Below, in pieces: positions 27,008 through 37,954 of a DNA stretch of 64,000 nt; within the stretch, counting starts at the first letter, position 1; every line of letters starts with the position of its first letter. The DNA is from Leptospira kanakyensis (GTDB taxonomy: Bacteria > Spirochaetota > Leptospiria > Leptospirales > Leptospiraceae): the NCBI RefSeq assembly GCF_004769235.1, contig NZ_RQFG01000005.1, forward strand, positions 1,178,001 through 1,242,000, read 5' to 3'. The notes beneath the pieces were generated by a model. That model had not been told where the DNA came from. It saw only the letters and a list, made by a program, of their open reading frames with translations, and did not search any database. The position numbers and the translations under genes were made by a program.

Positions 27008-27589
27008 ATGAAGAAATCGCTTATCGTATGTGCCTCTCTAATCGCATTTGTTGTATCTTGCGGATCCAATGATGGAGGCAGAAGAGACGCTACGACCGTA
27101 GGTAAAAATGGTTGGATTTTTGAAGGTTGGGCTTGTGCACCTGATGCAGCTGCTGCAAAACGTGGTGAAAGCCCTGCTGAGTATTGCAAAGGGAAAGAAA
27201 AAGAATACGATTATCTTTACATGAAATTTTCTGCACGTGCTTCTGACAAAGCTATCAAAGCTAACTCGGTTGCAATGAAACAATCCACTTGCCGTGAAGC
27301 AGCTCGTCTTCAAGTTGCTGGTGATGGTTTGAAAAAAATCTTAGGTGAATACTTAGAACAAGCATCTGGTGTATCTGATGGTCAATCCACAGGTTCCGTA
27401 ATTGTTTCTGAATCAAAAGGTATCATCAAAGGTGTTGGAGTTTATGACTGCTGTTCACTTAACAACGAAACAGGAATTTGCGCAAATGTTGGCGAACCTG
27501 AAACTTGGGAAGAATGTCAGTGTGTTGGATACTTGCGTTATGCGGGTGGACAAAAAGCTCTTGAAGCAAAGGCAACTGCAGCTCAGTAA
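27008..27589 (+). CDS. lipL21: LipL21-like outer-membrane lipoprotein
   Basis: 193 residues. Signal peptide and lipobox VVSC (Cys18). The mature part matches LipL21, an abundant leptospiral outer-membrane lipoprotein, in the segments KDATTVG-like (RRDATTVGKNGW), YMKFSARASDKA, QSTCREAARLQ, QASGVSDGQ, VIVSESKG and WEECQCV. Compared with what I recall of pathogenic LipL21, this homologue carries additional cysteines around DCCSLN and GICAN. In pathogens LipL21 binds peptidoglycan; whether this saprophyte-like form does is not known. Strong ribosome-binding site, own terminator. Confidence 0.85.
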   Translation: MKKSLIVCASLIAFVVSCGSNDGGRRDATTVGKNGWIFEGWACAPDAAAAKRGESPAEYCKGKEKEYDYLYMKFSARASDKAIKANSVAMKQSTCREAARLQVAGDGLKKILGEYLEQASGVSDGQSTGSVIVSESKGIIKGVGVYDCCSLNNETGICANVGEPETWEECQCVGYLRYAGGQKALEAKATAAQ

Positions 27590-27613
27590 TCTGACTGTTT
27601 AGTTTTTTACTTC

Positions 27614-27650
27614 AAAAAAGGCCTCCTGAATCGGGAGGCTTTTTTTTTGC
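27614..27650 (+). terminator. Rho-independent terminator after lipL21
   Basis: GCCTCC (27621-27626) and GGAGGC (27634-27639) form the stem, preceded by an A run and followed by nine T residues; flanking A/T tracts extend the pairing. It may also serve the convergent PilZ gene. Confidence 0.9.
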
Positions 27651-27662
27651 CCTGGCCTTAAA

Positions 27663-28046
27663 TTACTTTTTTAGTTTTGGATCAAAGTAATGTTTATGAA
27701 TGAATTCCTGAACAATTTTATGTTCCGCTGCTGCCAAAGGTTGGAAAATCACCGAAGTTGTTTTTCCTGCAGTTCTGTGCACCGTTCCAATTATCTCTAA
27801 TGGATTTTGATGGAGGGAAAACTGAATCCTTACCTGATCCCCTTCGTAAAAGATAGCGGTGGTTTGAAAAGCAAGTCCCCCCGTTCCCAAATCAGAAAGA
27901 TGTCCAGTGACTGCAGAATTTTTCGATTTGATAAGTTCTACAGTACAAGGTACGTCTAACTTTACCCTTGCATCTTTACGTTTTTGTTTTGCTCCACCAT
28001 ACTTACTATAACTATCAGAAAATATTGATTGTTTCGAATCTGCCAT
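27663..28046 (-). CDS. PilZ domain protein
   Basis: 127 residues. The arginine motif KDARVKLDVPC and, about 30 residues later, HLSDLGTGGLAF correspond to the RxxxR and (D/N)xSxxG signatures of PilZ, although the second is degenerate (DLGTGG). PilZ proteins bind cyclic di-GMP. Whether this one still binds is uncertain. A short unstructured N-terminus and the domain fill the whole length. Lies 11 bases after dus on the same strand. Confidence 0.8.
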   Translation of the reverse strand: MADSKQSIFSDSYSKYGGAKQKRKDARVKLDVPCTVELIKSKNSAVTGHLSDLGTGGLAFQTTAIFYEGDQVRIQFSLHQNPLEIIGTVHRTAGKTTSVIFQPLAAAEHKIVQEFIHKHYFDPKLKK

Positions 28047-28057
28047 TTTAACTTCCT

Positions 28058-29071
28058 TTATGCGAGACTAACAAACGTTTCACAGTTGATATTCTCGTTT
28101 TTTATTTCGCTTGTTTCCAAAAACTTAGAATCCATTTGCACGGACTCTAATCTATCTATAAATTGATTCACATTTGTGATTGCTAAAAGTTCTCTTTTTG
28201 TTTCCTCTGGGAAACCAGTATTTTCTATATATCGTATAAAATGTTTTCTAAAAAGTATCAAAGCGTAATCATCTTCGGAAGGATAAAAATTTAACATTAA
28301 ATTTAAATGTTCCAAGATAACTTCTTTGATTTCTAACCAACTTACTTCTTCCTTTGTTCTCTCAGAAAAGATCCAAGGATTTCCAATGGCCTTGCGCCCA
28401 ATTAGAACAAGATCCACTCCAAAAGCCTTTTTCTTACTCAACGCTTCTGAAAAACTGGCTACGTCACCATTTCCGAAAATGGGAACATTTGCTTTGGATT
28501 TAATTTCACCAATGGCATTCCAATCAGCAAAACCAGTATAAGCCATGGCCTTTGTCCTTCCGTGAACAGAAATGGCAGATACACCCGAACCTTCTAATAC
28601 TTTGACTGTTTCTAAATAATTTAAGGAATTAGAATCCCAACCAAGACGAATCTTTGCAGTGACGGGTAGGTTTGTTTTTTTCCGAATTCCTTCAACCATA
28701 GCCCCAGCCAAACGAACATTTCTTAAAAGCCCGGCACCCGAGCCGTGGTGCGAAACTTTGGCAACGGAACATCCCATATTTAAATCAATCACATCGGGTT
28801 TTTTTGAGGCCGCAATTTCTGAGGCATTGACTACTGTTTCTAAATCTGATCCAAAAATTTGAAAAAAAATTGGCCGTTCTGTTTCTAAATAACGAAACAT
28901 ATCTAATGACTTTGTATTTCCCATTAACAGCTGCTCAGTGGATACAAACTCCGTATAAGCAAAAGCCGAACCAAATCTTCTTGTGATTTGTCTATAGGGA
29001 CTGTCAGAAATACCAGCCATCGGAGAAAGAACAACATCACCTTTGATAGTCACTCCCCCGATGGTAATCAT
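28058..29071 (-). CDS. dus: tRNA-dihydrouridine synthase
   Basis: 337 residues. FMN-dependent reduction of uridine in tRNA D-loops. N-terminal LSPMAGISDSPYR, the FMN-site QIFGSD, the catalytic region DLNMGCSVAKV and a late GRKAIGNPWIF are diagnostic of the DusB-like family. The usual Pro after the catalytic Cys (GCP) is Ser here. Downstream of gyrA with a 9-base gap, so probably co-transcribed with the gyrase genes. Confidence 0.92.
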   Translation of the reverse strand: MITIGGVTIKGDVVLSPMAGISDSPYRQITRRFGSAFAYTEFVSTEQLLMGNTKSLDMFRYLETERPIFFQIFGSDLETVVNASEIAASKKPDVIDLNMGCSVAKVSHHGSGAGLLRNVRLAGAMVEGIRKKTNLPVTAKIRLGWDSNSLNYLETVKVLEGSGVSAISVHGRTKAMAYTGFADWNAIGEIKSKANVPIFGNGDVASFSEALSKKKAFGVDLVLIGRKAIGNPWIFSERTKEEVSWLEIKEVILEHLNLMLNFYPSEDDYALILFRKHFIRYIENTGFPEETKRELLAITNVNQFIDRLESVQMDSKFLETSEIKNENINCETFVSLA

Positions 29072-29080
29072 AATTCCTCT

Positions 29081-31606
29081 TTATTCCGACTCGGATTCTG
29101 AATCTCTAACAACAGCGAAGTCTTTTACAAAGTCTTCATCTTTGGTATTCACAACTTTGACACCCATAGCCGAACGACCCACCATGGAAATGGTTTTGAC
29201 TTCGACACGGATGGCCATTCCTGATTGTGTGATGACGAGTAGTTCATCTTCTTCTTTTACAGAAGCGATCCCCACAGCTCGTCCATTTTTTTCACCAATT
29301 TTCAAGTAGGTCATTCCTTTCCCACCACGACCTTTCGTAGAGAACTCCTCAAAATCAGTTCTCTTTCCAAATCCGTTTTCGGAGACGCAGAATAAATTTG
29401 TTCCTGGTTCTACTTTGGTTATCCCTGCAATGGCATCATCGTCTTCTAACTTCATGGCAGTCACACCCGAGGCCGTTCTACCTTGCGAACGAAGTTCATT
29501 CAAATTCATTCGAATTGCGAGACCATTTTTACTTCCAATAAACACATCGTAGTTACTTGGGTTGGCAATCACATCAATGAGTTCATCACCGTCACGAAGG
29601 CCAATGGCGATGATTCCGGATTTTTTAGTATTTGTGAATTCATCCAATTGAATTTTTTTCACAAATCCATCTCTTGTCACCATGAGTAGATAGGACTCAT
29701 CAAAGTTTCGGAATGTAAATAAAGAAGTAATGATTTCATCATCATTTAAGTTGATCACTGCTTTGAGAGATTTTCCACGTGCTTCTTTAGTAGCAATCGG
29801 CAATTCATAAACTTTCATAAGGAAGGCTCGTCCCTTATTAGAGAAGAGCATTAAGTTGTCATGAGTCATCGCACTGCTTAGTTTTTTAACAAAGTCTTCT
29901 CTTTTTGTTGAGATCCCTTGAACACCTTTTCCACCACGTTTTTGGCGACGGAACGTATCCATTGGAAGGCGTTTGATGAACATATCTTCTGATAACTGAA
30001 CCACTACTTCTTCATCAGCTATCAAATCTTCTGCGTTGAATGTTGAGGATTCCAAAGACTCTAAACTAATTTCTGTAGCGCGATTGTTTCCGAAAGATTG
30101 GGCAACCTTTCCAAGTTCTTCACAAATGATCGATTTCACTCGTTCTGGTTTGGCAAGGATGTCTTCTAGGTCAGCAATGAGAAGTCTCACTTGTTCCAAT
30201 TCTTCGATAATCTTTTGAACTTCTAAAGAAGTTAAACGTTGCAAACGCATTTCCAAAATGGCATCCGCTTGGATTTCAGAAAGAGAAAAGGTAGCCATGA
30301 GGGAACTTTGTGCTTCTTTCACATCTTTGGAAGCACGGATGATACGAATCACTTCATCGATATTATCGAGAGCAATACGAAGACCTTCTAAGATATGAGC
30401 TCTTTTTAATGCTTTGTCTAAATCAAATTCAGTTCGTTTGATAACGACTTCATTTCTATGATCTGCATACGATTTTAGAATTTCTTTTAAAGAAAAGATT
30501 TTAGGGCGATTGTTTAAAATCGCAAGCATTGTAATCCCATAACTCACTTGTAATTGAGTGAGTTTAAAAAGTTGGTTTAAAATGACTTGTGCGTTGGCAT
30601 CTTTTTTAACATGAATCTCTACTCGAATTCCTTTTCGATCCGAAAGGTCTAAAATTTCTGAGATTCCTTCGATGACCTTTTCATTCACCAAGTCCCCAAT
30701 TTTTTCAAGTAAGTTCTTTTTGTTTACTTGGTAGGGAATTTCATTCACAACAATGATCTCGCGACCTTTGTTGTTTTCAATGATGTCTACTTTGGAACGA
30801 ATGCGAATGGATCCTTTTCCAGTAGCGTATGCTTGGTAGAGACCTTCTCCACCAATGATCGTTCCACCTGTTGGAAAATCAGGTCCCGGAATGATCTTCA
30901 TCAGTTCTGGAAGTGTGATGTCAGGATTTTGAATGAGAGCAATGACAGCATTTACCGATTCTTTTAGGTTATGCGGAGGGATGTTCGTTGCCATACCCAC
31001 GGCAATCCCCGTGGAACCATTAACTAAAATATTTGGAAAATTAGCTGGTAATACATCCGGTTGTTGTCTCGTATCATCAAAGTTTGGTGAAAAACTGACA
31101 GTATTTTTTTCAATGTCTTTGAGAAGTTCTTCGGCAAGTTTAGTAAGACGAGCTTCTGTATAACGATAAGCCGCAGCATTGTCACCGTCAACCGATCCAA
31201 AGTTTCCCTGACCATCAATCAGAGTTTCTCGCATGGAAAATGTTTGGGCCATACGAACCATGGTTTCGTAAACAGGAGAGTCACCATGTGGGTGGTAGTT
31301 ACCAATCACTTCCCCAACAATTTTCGCTGATTTTACATAAGGGCGATCTGATCTCCAAGCTCTTTCATTCATCGCATGGAGAACTCGTCTATGAACTGGT
31401 TTTAATCCATCTCTAACATCGGGTAATGCTCGACCTACGATCACACTCATCGCATAATCAAGGTAAGCTTCCTTCATTTGGTCTTCAATTTCCACCGGAA
31501 TGACCCGCACACCGGATTTAAGAGCACCGGCTACGTCTGGTCTACCGGAAAGATTGAGTGCTAAGGTTTTGTTTGATTCGTTTTCTTGGCCGTTTTGTTC
31601 GGTCAT
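29081..31606 (-). CDS. gyrA: DNA gyrase subunit A
   Basis: 841 residues. Catalytic Tyr149 in AAAYRYTEARL. The C-terminal half contains the repeated beta-pinwheel blades, with the GyrA box QKRGGKG (in RRQKRGGKGVQG), needed for negative supercoiling. The quinolone-determining segment reads HPHGDSPVYE: Ser110 is retained, the position equal to E. coli Ala84 is Pro, and the one equal to Asp87 is Glu. Follows gyrB by 19 bases. Confidence 0.97.
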   Translation of the reverse strand: MTEQNGQENESNKTLALNLSGRPDVAGALKSGVRVIPVEIEDQMKEAYLDYAMSVIVGRALPDVRDGLKPVHRRVLHAMNERAWRSDRPYVKSAKIVGEVIGNYHPHGDSPVYETMVRMAQTFSMRETLIDGQGNFGSVDGDNAAAYRYTEARLTKLAEELLKDIEKNTVSFSPNFDDTRQQPDVLPANFPNILVNGSTGIAVGMATNIPPHNLKESVNAVIALIQNPDITLPELMKIIPGPDFPTGGTIIGGEGLYQAYATGKGSIRIRSKVDIIENNKGREIIVVNEIPYQVNKKNLLEKIGDLVNEKVIEGISEILDLSDRKGIRVEIHVKKDANAQVILNQLFKLTQLQVSYGITMLAILNNRPKIFSLKEILKSYADHRNEVVIKRTEFDLDKALKRAHILEGLRIALDNIDEVIRIIRASKDVKEAQSSLMATFSLSEIQADAILEMRLQRLTSLEVQKIIEELEQVRLLIADLEDILAKPERVKSIICEELGKVAQSFGNNRATEISLESLESSTFNAEDLIADEEVVVQLSEDMFIKRLPMDTFRRQKRGGKGVQGISTKREDFVKKLSSAMTHDNLMLFSNKGRAFLMKVYELPIATKEARGKSLKAVINLNDDEIITSLFTFRNFDESYLLMVTRDGFVKKIQLDEFTNTKKSGIIAIGLRDGDELIDVIANPSNYDVFIGSKNGLAIRMNLNELRSQGRTASGVTAMKLEDDDAIAGITKVEPGTNLFCVSENGFGKRTDFEEFSTKGRGGKGMTYLKIGEKNGRAVGIASVKEEDELLVITQSGMAIRVEVKTISMVGRSAMGVKVVNTKDEDFVKDFAVVRDSESESE

Positions 31607-31625
31607 TTTTCTATCCTAATTCCGA

Positions 31626-33575
<1,950 letters not shown>

Positions 33576-33623
33576 CTAGAAAGTCCCTCGAAGGGCAAGT
33601 GAAATCGGGGAGATTTAAGTGAC

Positions 33624-33947
33624 TTAAGACCTGGGATTTTGGAATTCGTTTCCTGTTTTAAATTGAATTTTTTCCAATAAAACTGGGTTCGTAATTACAT
33701 TTGCTTTTGTTAAAATTTCGGTTTTTTGGAACTCCAATTCCTGGGAAATCATCGAATGGCGACAAACAACTGTGAGTTTTTTTCCTTCAATGGATTTCGG
33801 AAAACTCTGTTTCCCAAAATAATCGCCAACAATCTCGTTCCAACGTAGCCGAATGGTTTTCAGAATTTGGTCGCGGAAGACAGCTTCCCTATCCATACCC
33901 ATTTTTTCCAAACTTTGGAAGAGTTCTGAGAGTTCGACTTTTTTCAT
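33624..33947 (-). CDS. DUF721/DciA-like protein
   Basis: 107 residues. Pattern LRWNEIVGDYFGKQS followed by the strand KKLTVVCRHSMISQELEFQK is typical of the DUF721 domain, shared with DciA, a bacterial loader of the replicative helicase DnaB. Function as helicase loader is inferred from the family and from its place between recF and gyrB, which is a common DUF721 location. It overlaps recF by four bases (ATGA). Confidence 0.85.
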   Translation of the reverse strand: MKKVELSELFQSLEKMGMDREAVFRDQILKTIRLRWNEIVGDYFGKQSFPKSIEGKKLTVVCRHSMISQELEFQKTEILTKANVITNPVLLEKIQFKTGNEFQNPRS

Positions 33948-35047
33948 TTCTCTAAAAACACCTTCACTTTTCCGCCTTCCACTTGGTAGATTTCTTTATC
34001 AAGTGTTAGGTTTCCGACATATTCATGAATTCCTTCCAAATCTGTGGTGGTAAAAAATGCCTGTCCACATTCTGAAATCAAATTCACAAAGTATTCCCTT
34101 CTTTTGACATCCAGTTCCCGAATGATATCATCAATCAGTAGGACAGGTGCTTCTCCCGTTGTGTCTCGGATCATTTGAAAACAGGCGGTTTTCAGAGCAA
34201 TGACAGCGCTTCGTTTTTGGCCTTGGGAACCAAAACCACTCAAATCTTTATCATCAAATCCAATTGGAAGTGTGTCGCGATGATTACCGCAACTCGTATA
34301 ACCGATGGCTCTGTCTTTACGTAGATTATCGGTTAGTTTTTGTCTATGTTCTTCTTTGGATGCGATATTAGGTTTGTAAGTTAAAAAGAACGGATCTTTT
34401 CCAGAACTTAACTGTTGTAAGTTTTTATGAAAGTATCCGGCAAGGCTCTCGATGGTTTTCGTTCGAATCTCACGAATTTCCGCATCATGTTCAATGATGG
34501 GTTCATCCCAAATTCCAATTTCACGATCAGAAGAATTTTCTTTTTTTAAAGCCGCATTTCTTTGTTTTACCAAACGATCATATTCAATGAGTTGTTTTAA
34601 ATAATACCGATTGGTGGATGATATAAAGGCATCAAGAAAACGGCGACGTTCCACATTCCCATCTTCAATGATGAGAATATCAGGTGGGCTCATCACAATC
34701 GAACGAAAGTATCCTACATAGTCAGAAATTTTTTTAAACTCTTCGCCGTTGACTTTTAGTTTCTTTCGTTTGGAATAAGAATGTTCAATTCCATATTCAA
34801 ATAAATACTCATTTTCTTCGGATTCAAATTCAGCCCGAATGAAGGTATCTTTTGTATCCCAACGAAGGAGTTGGTTTTGGTCTGATTCGCGAAAACTTTT
34901 TAAATAAGAAAGAAGTGAAATGGATTCGAGTAGGTTTGTCTTACCTTCTCCATTGTTTCCAATAAAAAAGATAAGACGTGATTTGAATGTAAGTTCTGTT
35001 TCTTCGTGATTCCGAAAATTCTTTATGTAAATTTTCTTTAGAAACAT
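33944..35047 (-). CDS. recF: DNA replication and repair protein RecF
   Basis: 367 residues. SMC-like ATPase that promotes RecA loading at gaps. Walker A FFIGNNGEGKTNLLE near residue 30, the RecF-type FGSQGQKRSAVIALK signature and the Walker B LLIDDIIRELD. Overlaps the dnaN stop by one base (TAATG) and the DUF721 start by four, so the three are translationally coupled. Confidence 0.95.
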   Translation of the reverse strand: MFLKKIYIKNFRNHEETELTFKSRLIFFIGNNGEGKTNLLESISLLSYLKSFRESDQNQLLRWDTKDTFIRAEFESEENEYLFEYGIEHSYSKRKKLKVNGEEFKKISDYVGYFRSIVMSPPDILIIEDGNVERRRFLDAFISSTNRYYLKQLIEYDRLVKQRNAALKKENSSDREIGIWDEPIIEHDAEIREIRTKTIESLAGYFHKNLQQLSSGKDPFFLTYKPNIASKEEHRQKLTDNLRKDRAIGYTSCGNHRDTLPIGFDDKDLSGFGSQGQKRSAVIALKTACFQMIRDTTGEAPVLLIDDIIRELDVKRREYFVNLISECGQAFFTTTDLEGIHEYVGNLTLDKEIYQVEGGKVKVFLEK

Positions 35048-36165
35048 TAAAGTTTCATTGGCATAATGACAGAAACAAAGTCGCTATCCGATGGATCCTT
35101 AAAAAGAACCGGTGCACTAGAAGTTGTGAATTCTAAAATTACTTCTGGATCATCCACAGCTTTGACTACATCACTCAAATAATCACCTTTAAATGCAATG
35201 GTGATTGCTTCTCCATTGTATTCAATTGGCATATTGTGATCAAACATCATAGTTCCTGGATTAGAAGAACTGATATTCACATTTCCTTTTGTAAAAGCCA
35301 AACGAACTTGTTTCGATGGTTCTTCTGCAGAAATCAAAGCTTGTTTTAAGAAAGTTAAAAAGTCAGCTTTTACCACACGAACAGATTCCGAAGTTTGTTT
35401 TGGAATGACTTGTTCGTAATCTGGAAAGTTTCCATCAATCAGTTTGAAAAGAAGTTCTACGTTTCCAGAGGAAACATAAATTTGTTCTTCAACAAATCCA
35501 ATCTTTGCAGTTTCTTTTCCTTCCATCATTTTTAACATTTCACGAACTGCTTTGTGAGGAATGATCACTCCATTTTTAAATGGAAACTGTTTAGGAAACT
35601 TACGAACAATTTTAGAAAGACGACGTCCATCGGTTCCCACAACAATTAGATTAGTATCATCTGGTTTTAAAAAGAGACCGTTAAAAACAAAACGAGTTTC
35701 TTCAATTGCCATGGCATAAGAAGTTTTACGAAACATCTCACGAATGGTTTGACAAGGAAACTCAACCACACTGGATTCATCAACTTTAGGAATGGTTTTG
35801 ATATCTTCAGAATCAATACCATTCACTTTAAACTTAGTATCCATCTTTCCTGAAGCATCAGTGATCGTTGTCTCAGAGTTTTCTGCTTGGTCAGTAGTAG
35901 TCAGTAAACTTGTATCAAAGTTTAGATTTTTAAAAATACTCGAAAGTTGTTTAGCCGGTAAGGATGCAGTTCCTTTTTCTCCAATGGTAGAAGGAACAGA
36001 AGTTTTGATTGCGATCTCTAAATCTGTCGCAGAAAGATAAACTTCATTGTCTCCCGTTTGGATTTTCAAATTGGAGAGAGCCGATTTAATCTCTCGAACA
36101 GAGATGACTCCATCCACTGAGTTGATTGCTTTTAGGAATTCTGTAGTATTGACAGTGAATTTCAT
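35047..36165 (-). CDS. dnaN: DNA polymerase III beta sliding clamp
   Basis: 372 residues, the standard length. Three repeated clamp domains; the C-terminus ends in VSVIMPMKL, the typical last motif (PMRL-type). The start at 36165 has GAGGAAAA just upstream. Divided from dnaA by the 246-base AT-rich region that is the best oriC candidate. Confidence 0.96.
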   Translation of the reverse strand: MKFTVNTTEFLKAINSVDGVISVREIKSALSNLKIQTGDNEVYLSATDLEIAIKTSVPSTIGEKGTASLPAKQLSSIFKNLNFDTSLLTTTDQAENSETTITDASGKMDTKFKVNGIDSEDIKTIPKVDESSVVEFPCQTIREMFRKTSYAMAIEETRFVFNGLFLKPDDTNLIVVGTDGRRLSKIVRKFPKQFPFKNGVIIPHKAVREMLKMMEGKETAKIGFVEEQIYVSSGNVELLFKLIDGNFPDYEQVIPKQTSESVRVVKADFLTFLKQALISAEEPSKQVRLAFTKGNVNISSSNPGTMMFDHNMPIEYNGEAITIAFKGDYLSDVVKAVDDPEVILEFTTSSAPVLFKDPSDSDFVSVIMPMKL

Positions 36166-36411
36166 TTTTCCTCTTCTTCTTATTTATATTATATATCTTT
36201 ATATATATTATGTCGTTTCCGTTGGTTCTGTCAGTATGTCGATAAAGCCTGGAAACATCAATTTTTATTGAATTATGTCAGGTTTTTTCCTTTTTGCAAC
36301 TGTCAATATTTATGTCACTTTGAACAGGTTGTGGAAATTTTAAGGGACAATAAGGACTGACTATGTCCTATCGACAGTTTATCGACAGGTAATGGTCGGA
36401 TTAATCACAGG
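36166..36411. other. Candidate replication origin (oriC) between dnaA and dnaN
   Basis: 246 bases without a gene. An A/T tract (36180-36211, one C) could be the unwinding element. DnaA-box-like nonamers differing from TTATCCACA at one or two positions are TGTCGATAA (36237-36245, reverse), CTATCGACA (36368-36376) and TTATCGACA (36379-36387); the last two are direct repeats 11 bases apart. This combination next to dnaA, dnaN and par genes fits oriC, but I could not compute cumulative skew. Confidence 0.6.
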
Positions 36412-37737
36412 TTATTGGAAACTTATCTTGTGTTTGATGGTATGAAACAAGTCTTCCCATTGTGGATCTGTTTTCATACGTTCTTTGAATTTATCGATTC
36501 CGTGGATGACGGTCGAATGTGTGGTTGAAAAAATTCTTCCAATTTGTGCCTTCGGAACATGGAGGACGTCATGCAGGAGGAGCATACAAAGATGTCTTGG
36601 TGGGATAAAATCCGCTTTCCGACTTTTTCCTAGTAAATCCTTGCGCGCGACATTGGACCTTTCACAGACAAGATCAATGACCATGTCGGGGCTGAATCCA
36701 ATTCGCTTTTTATTCGTCAGAAAACGAGCTTCTGCAATTTCCTGAATTTTTTCTTCCGTAAGCAAAAAGTATTCATAAGCCTTTTTGTATAGAACCAAAT
36801 CGTTTACGATACCAATGAGAGCTCTTGAATCTCCTTCCAATCGTTCGGCAAGCCAGAGGAGGAGTTTGTCACTCGCAGGAATATTGAATTCTGAAAAATT
36901 GGCACGCAAAAGTTCGATTCGAAGGGCCAAGTCATGGGATTTGATATCGGCTTGGAGACCATGCACGAATCGAGATTTGAGCCTTTCGTGTAACGGGAGT
37001 TCGTAACTTGGTCTATCTGAGGCAATGACAATCTGGCGTTTTCTGTCGTATAGGAAATTGAAAAGAGCAAAAAACTCTTCTTGGGTTTTCTCAGCCCCAC
37101 CATTTAAAAACTGAATGTCATCAAAGAGTAAAACATTATACGACTGGTAACGAATTTTGAAAGATTCGAGTGACTCGCGATTGTTTTGACGAACCGTAAA
37201 AATAAATTCATTTAAAAAGGAAGTGCTGTTTACGTAACGAACTGTCTTCCAGGGATCTTTCTTTTTGATTTCATTTCCAATGGCATGGAGGAGATGCGTT
37301 TTCCCCACGCCCACAGGACCAAAAATATACAGTGGATTGTATTTTCCAGGTTGTTCTGCCACACTTTTTGCGGCTGTATAAGCGATCTTATTGGAATCGG
37401 AAGTGATATAATTGCTAAAAATAAACTCTGGATTTAGATCCGAGTCGGATTCATCAAATTTGGATTGGATGACTTCCTTAAAAATCTGTGTAGAAGTTTC
37501 TGATTCCGCAAGAATCGACACACGAAAACGATCACCTACTACTTGATAAACGGCTTCTTCAATGAAACTTGTATACTTGGTTTCCACATGACGTTTGATT
37601 CCTGTGGAAGGAGCAGTCAGGTGAACCACCTGGTTCTCCGATTTATCGAATTTGAGTGGTGCAATGAAATTAGAAAAGTACTTGGGAGGTATCTGTTTCG
37701 ATATTTCTTCTAAAATTTCTTCCCAACGTCTTTCCAA
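36412..37737 (-). CDS. dnaA: Chromosomal replication initiator DnaA
   Basis: 441 residues. Domain I (about 1-75), a short domain II, AAA+ domain with Walker A FGPVGVGKTHLLHA and Walker B VLLFDDIQFL, and the C-terminal DNA-binding domain with FSTTHSTVIHGIDKF as recognition helix region. Length is at the short end because domain II is brief. Same orientation as dnaN; holB lies 217 bases upstream. Confidence 0.97.
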   Translation of the reverse strand: MERRWEEILEEISKQIPPKYFSNFIAPLKFDKSENQVVHLTAPSTGIKRHVETKYTSFIEEAVYQVVGDRFRVSILAESETSTQIFKEVIQSKFDESDSDLNPEFIFSNYITSDSNKIAYTAAKSVAEQPGKYNPLYIFGPVGVGKTHLLHAIGNEIKKKDPWKTVRYVNSTSFLNEFIFTVRQNNRESLESFKIRYQSYNVLLFDDIQFLNGGAEKTQEEFFALFNFLYDRKRQIVIASDRPSYELPLHERLKSRFVHGLQADIKSHDLALRIELLRANFSEFNIPASDKLLLWLAERLEGDSRALIGIVNDLVLYKKAYEYFLLTEEKIQEIAEARFLTNKKRIGFSPDMVIDLVCERSNVARKDLLGKSRKADFIPPRHLCMLLLHDVLHVPKAQIGRIFSTTHSTVIHGIDKFKERMKTDPQWEDLFHTIKHKISFQ

Positions 37738-37954
37738 GCTTCCCCGCCCTAAATGTGAAATCGGGTACTATACTTTTAGCAAGTAGGTAGAATTCAAATG
37801 AAAAATCCGAAAACGCTCCAAACTACAAAAAATAGTCGAACCGAATAAAAAAATTATGTCCCTTATTTGAATTGACAGAATTTATTCTTATAATTCTTGT
37901 TAGGTGTTCTTTATTTCGATTGGTGATTTTTTAATAACTATCAGCCTTTTTTAT

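Noticed and set aside
37872..37894. TTGACA and TATAAT upstream of dnaA as a promoter
   Set aside because: The spacer is only 11 bases and the direction points away from dnaA.
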